A stretch of DNA of 13,824 nt, taken from positions 1 through 13,824 of the forward strand of contig CAJOFG010000019.1 in the NCBI GenBank assembly GCA_905233965.1. The letters run 5' to 3'. The DNA is from an uncultured Selenomonadaceae bacterium (lineage in GTDB: Bacteria > Bacillota > Negativicutes > Selenomonadales > Selenomonadaceae). This document shows positions 13,404-13,824 of this stretch, in pieces. Position 1 is the first letter of the stretch. The number at the start of each line of letters is the position of its first letter. The notes below the pieces were generated by a model, which saw nothing but the letters and a program-made list of their open reading frames with translations, did no database searches and was not told where the DNA came from. The translations under genes were made by a program, and so were the position numbers.

Positions 13404-13824
13404 TTTTATCTTTCAGGGCGTACCTGACGTACTCGATCAAAAATTTTATGTAATCGCCCTTGAACGCCCAAAAATATCTGTTCGCATAATATTCCTTCAT
13501 GACTTCATCTCCGGGCAAGCCGAAAATTTTTTGCACTTTCGGATAAATCGGCGCATCCTGTCCGATTAAAGAATTTTCCGCTCCCATCAATGTATCCGTA
13601 TTTTGAAAAGTCATGTCGCTGATGTCCATGAATTTTAAAATTCTTTGCACCATTTCCAAAATGACATTCGGCGTGGGATGGCTCGGAGCGTAAAAAAGTT
13701 GTTGTTGCCGGTAATTGTCGAACAGAAAATCCGAAATACGAATATCGCAAGCCCATTCACGTTTTCGCAATTCGTCAAAAGATTTTTCCGCGCCGGCTTT
13801 AACCTCGTCCTCCGAAATAAAATC
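13390..13824 (-). CDS. WcbI-like polysaccharide biosynthesis protein, 5' part off the edge
   Basis: The frame is open from the right edge to a TGA at 13390-13392, giving 144 C-terminal codons; the true start is outside the window. Residues EDEVKAGAEKSFDELRKREW, DIRISDFLFDNYR and QQLFYAPSHPTPNVILEMVQ resemble the C-terminal half of the WcbI family. These are putative acyltransferases of capsule and polysaccharide clusters; the identification is from memory of the family pattern. The tail GQDAPIYPKV...FKGDYIKFLIEYVR matches the left-edge fragment at 1-198, so these are paralogues in opposite orientation. Its 3' end overlaps the 3' end of the ATPase gene by 14 bp. No terminator separates the two convergent genes. 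Confidence 0.65.
   Translation of the reverse strand, partial: DFISEDEVKAGAEKSFDELRKREWACDIRISDFLFDNYRQQQLFYAPSHPTPNVILEMVQRILKFMDISDMTFQNTDTLMGAENSLIGQDAPIYPKVQKIFGLPGDEVMKEYYANRYFWAFKGDYIKFLIEYVRYALKDKIIPT

Overview
This 13.8 kb window is a chromosomal segment from a moderately AT-rich bacterium. Its content is mostly housekeeping genes: purF of the Fe-S/propeptide type, an mnmE-mnmG pair, and a yraN-yifB pair. The mnmE-then-mnmG order, the strong AGGAGG-like ribosome binding sites, the use of TTG starts and the near-consensus sigma-A promoters fit a Firmicute-like organism. Negativicutes (a Selenomonas-like lineage) is my best guess, but this is inference from gene order and sequence style, not a database result. 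No rRNA, tRNA, CRISPR array, transposase or integrase was seen.

Layout. (1) At 1-830 (+), the 3' end of a WcbI-like polysaccharide gene is followed by a secreted NlpC/P60-type peptidoglycan hydrolase, closed by a bidirectional terminator at about 851-884. (2) At 902-7623 (-), a long co-directional block reads purF, nitroreductase, a small coiled-coil/membrane protein, yraN, yifB, an aldo/keto reductase, a strong terminator, and then a MATE transporter. (3) At 7679-7729, two divergent promoters share their -35 box. One drives purF leftward and the other drives an uncharacterised coiled-coil gene rightward. (4) At 7750-8799 (+) lie that coiled-coil gene and a secreted Pro/Thr-rich protein with two copies of a beta-like motif at its ends; I recognise neither. 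(5) At 8803-12032 (-) lie mnmG and a damaged mnmE. (6) At 12216-13403 (+) is an AAA_14/DUF4143-like ATPase with altered core motifs. It converges on, and overlaps by 14 bp, a second WcbI-like gene (-) that runs off the right edge.

The most notable signals are as follows. The mnmE gene carries an apparent 24-nt in-frame loss of the G3 (DTAG) motif, an N-to-T change in G4, and a frameshift near 10961, while its partner mnmG stays open. The purF/coiled-coil promoter region is compact, with a shared TTGTCAA -35 core. A two-ended repeat makes up the ends of a novel secreted protein. The MATE leader carries a duplicated GAATCGGG element, so a single upstream arm could pair either with the terminator stem or with the ribosome-binding region. 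Inverted WcbI-like paralogues bound the window. I do not see a clear multi-gene defence or biosynthetic system that is new.
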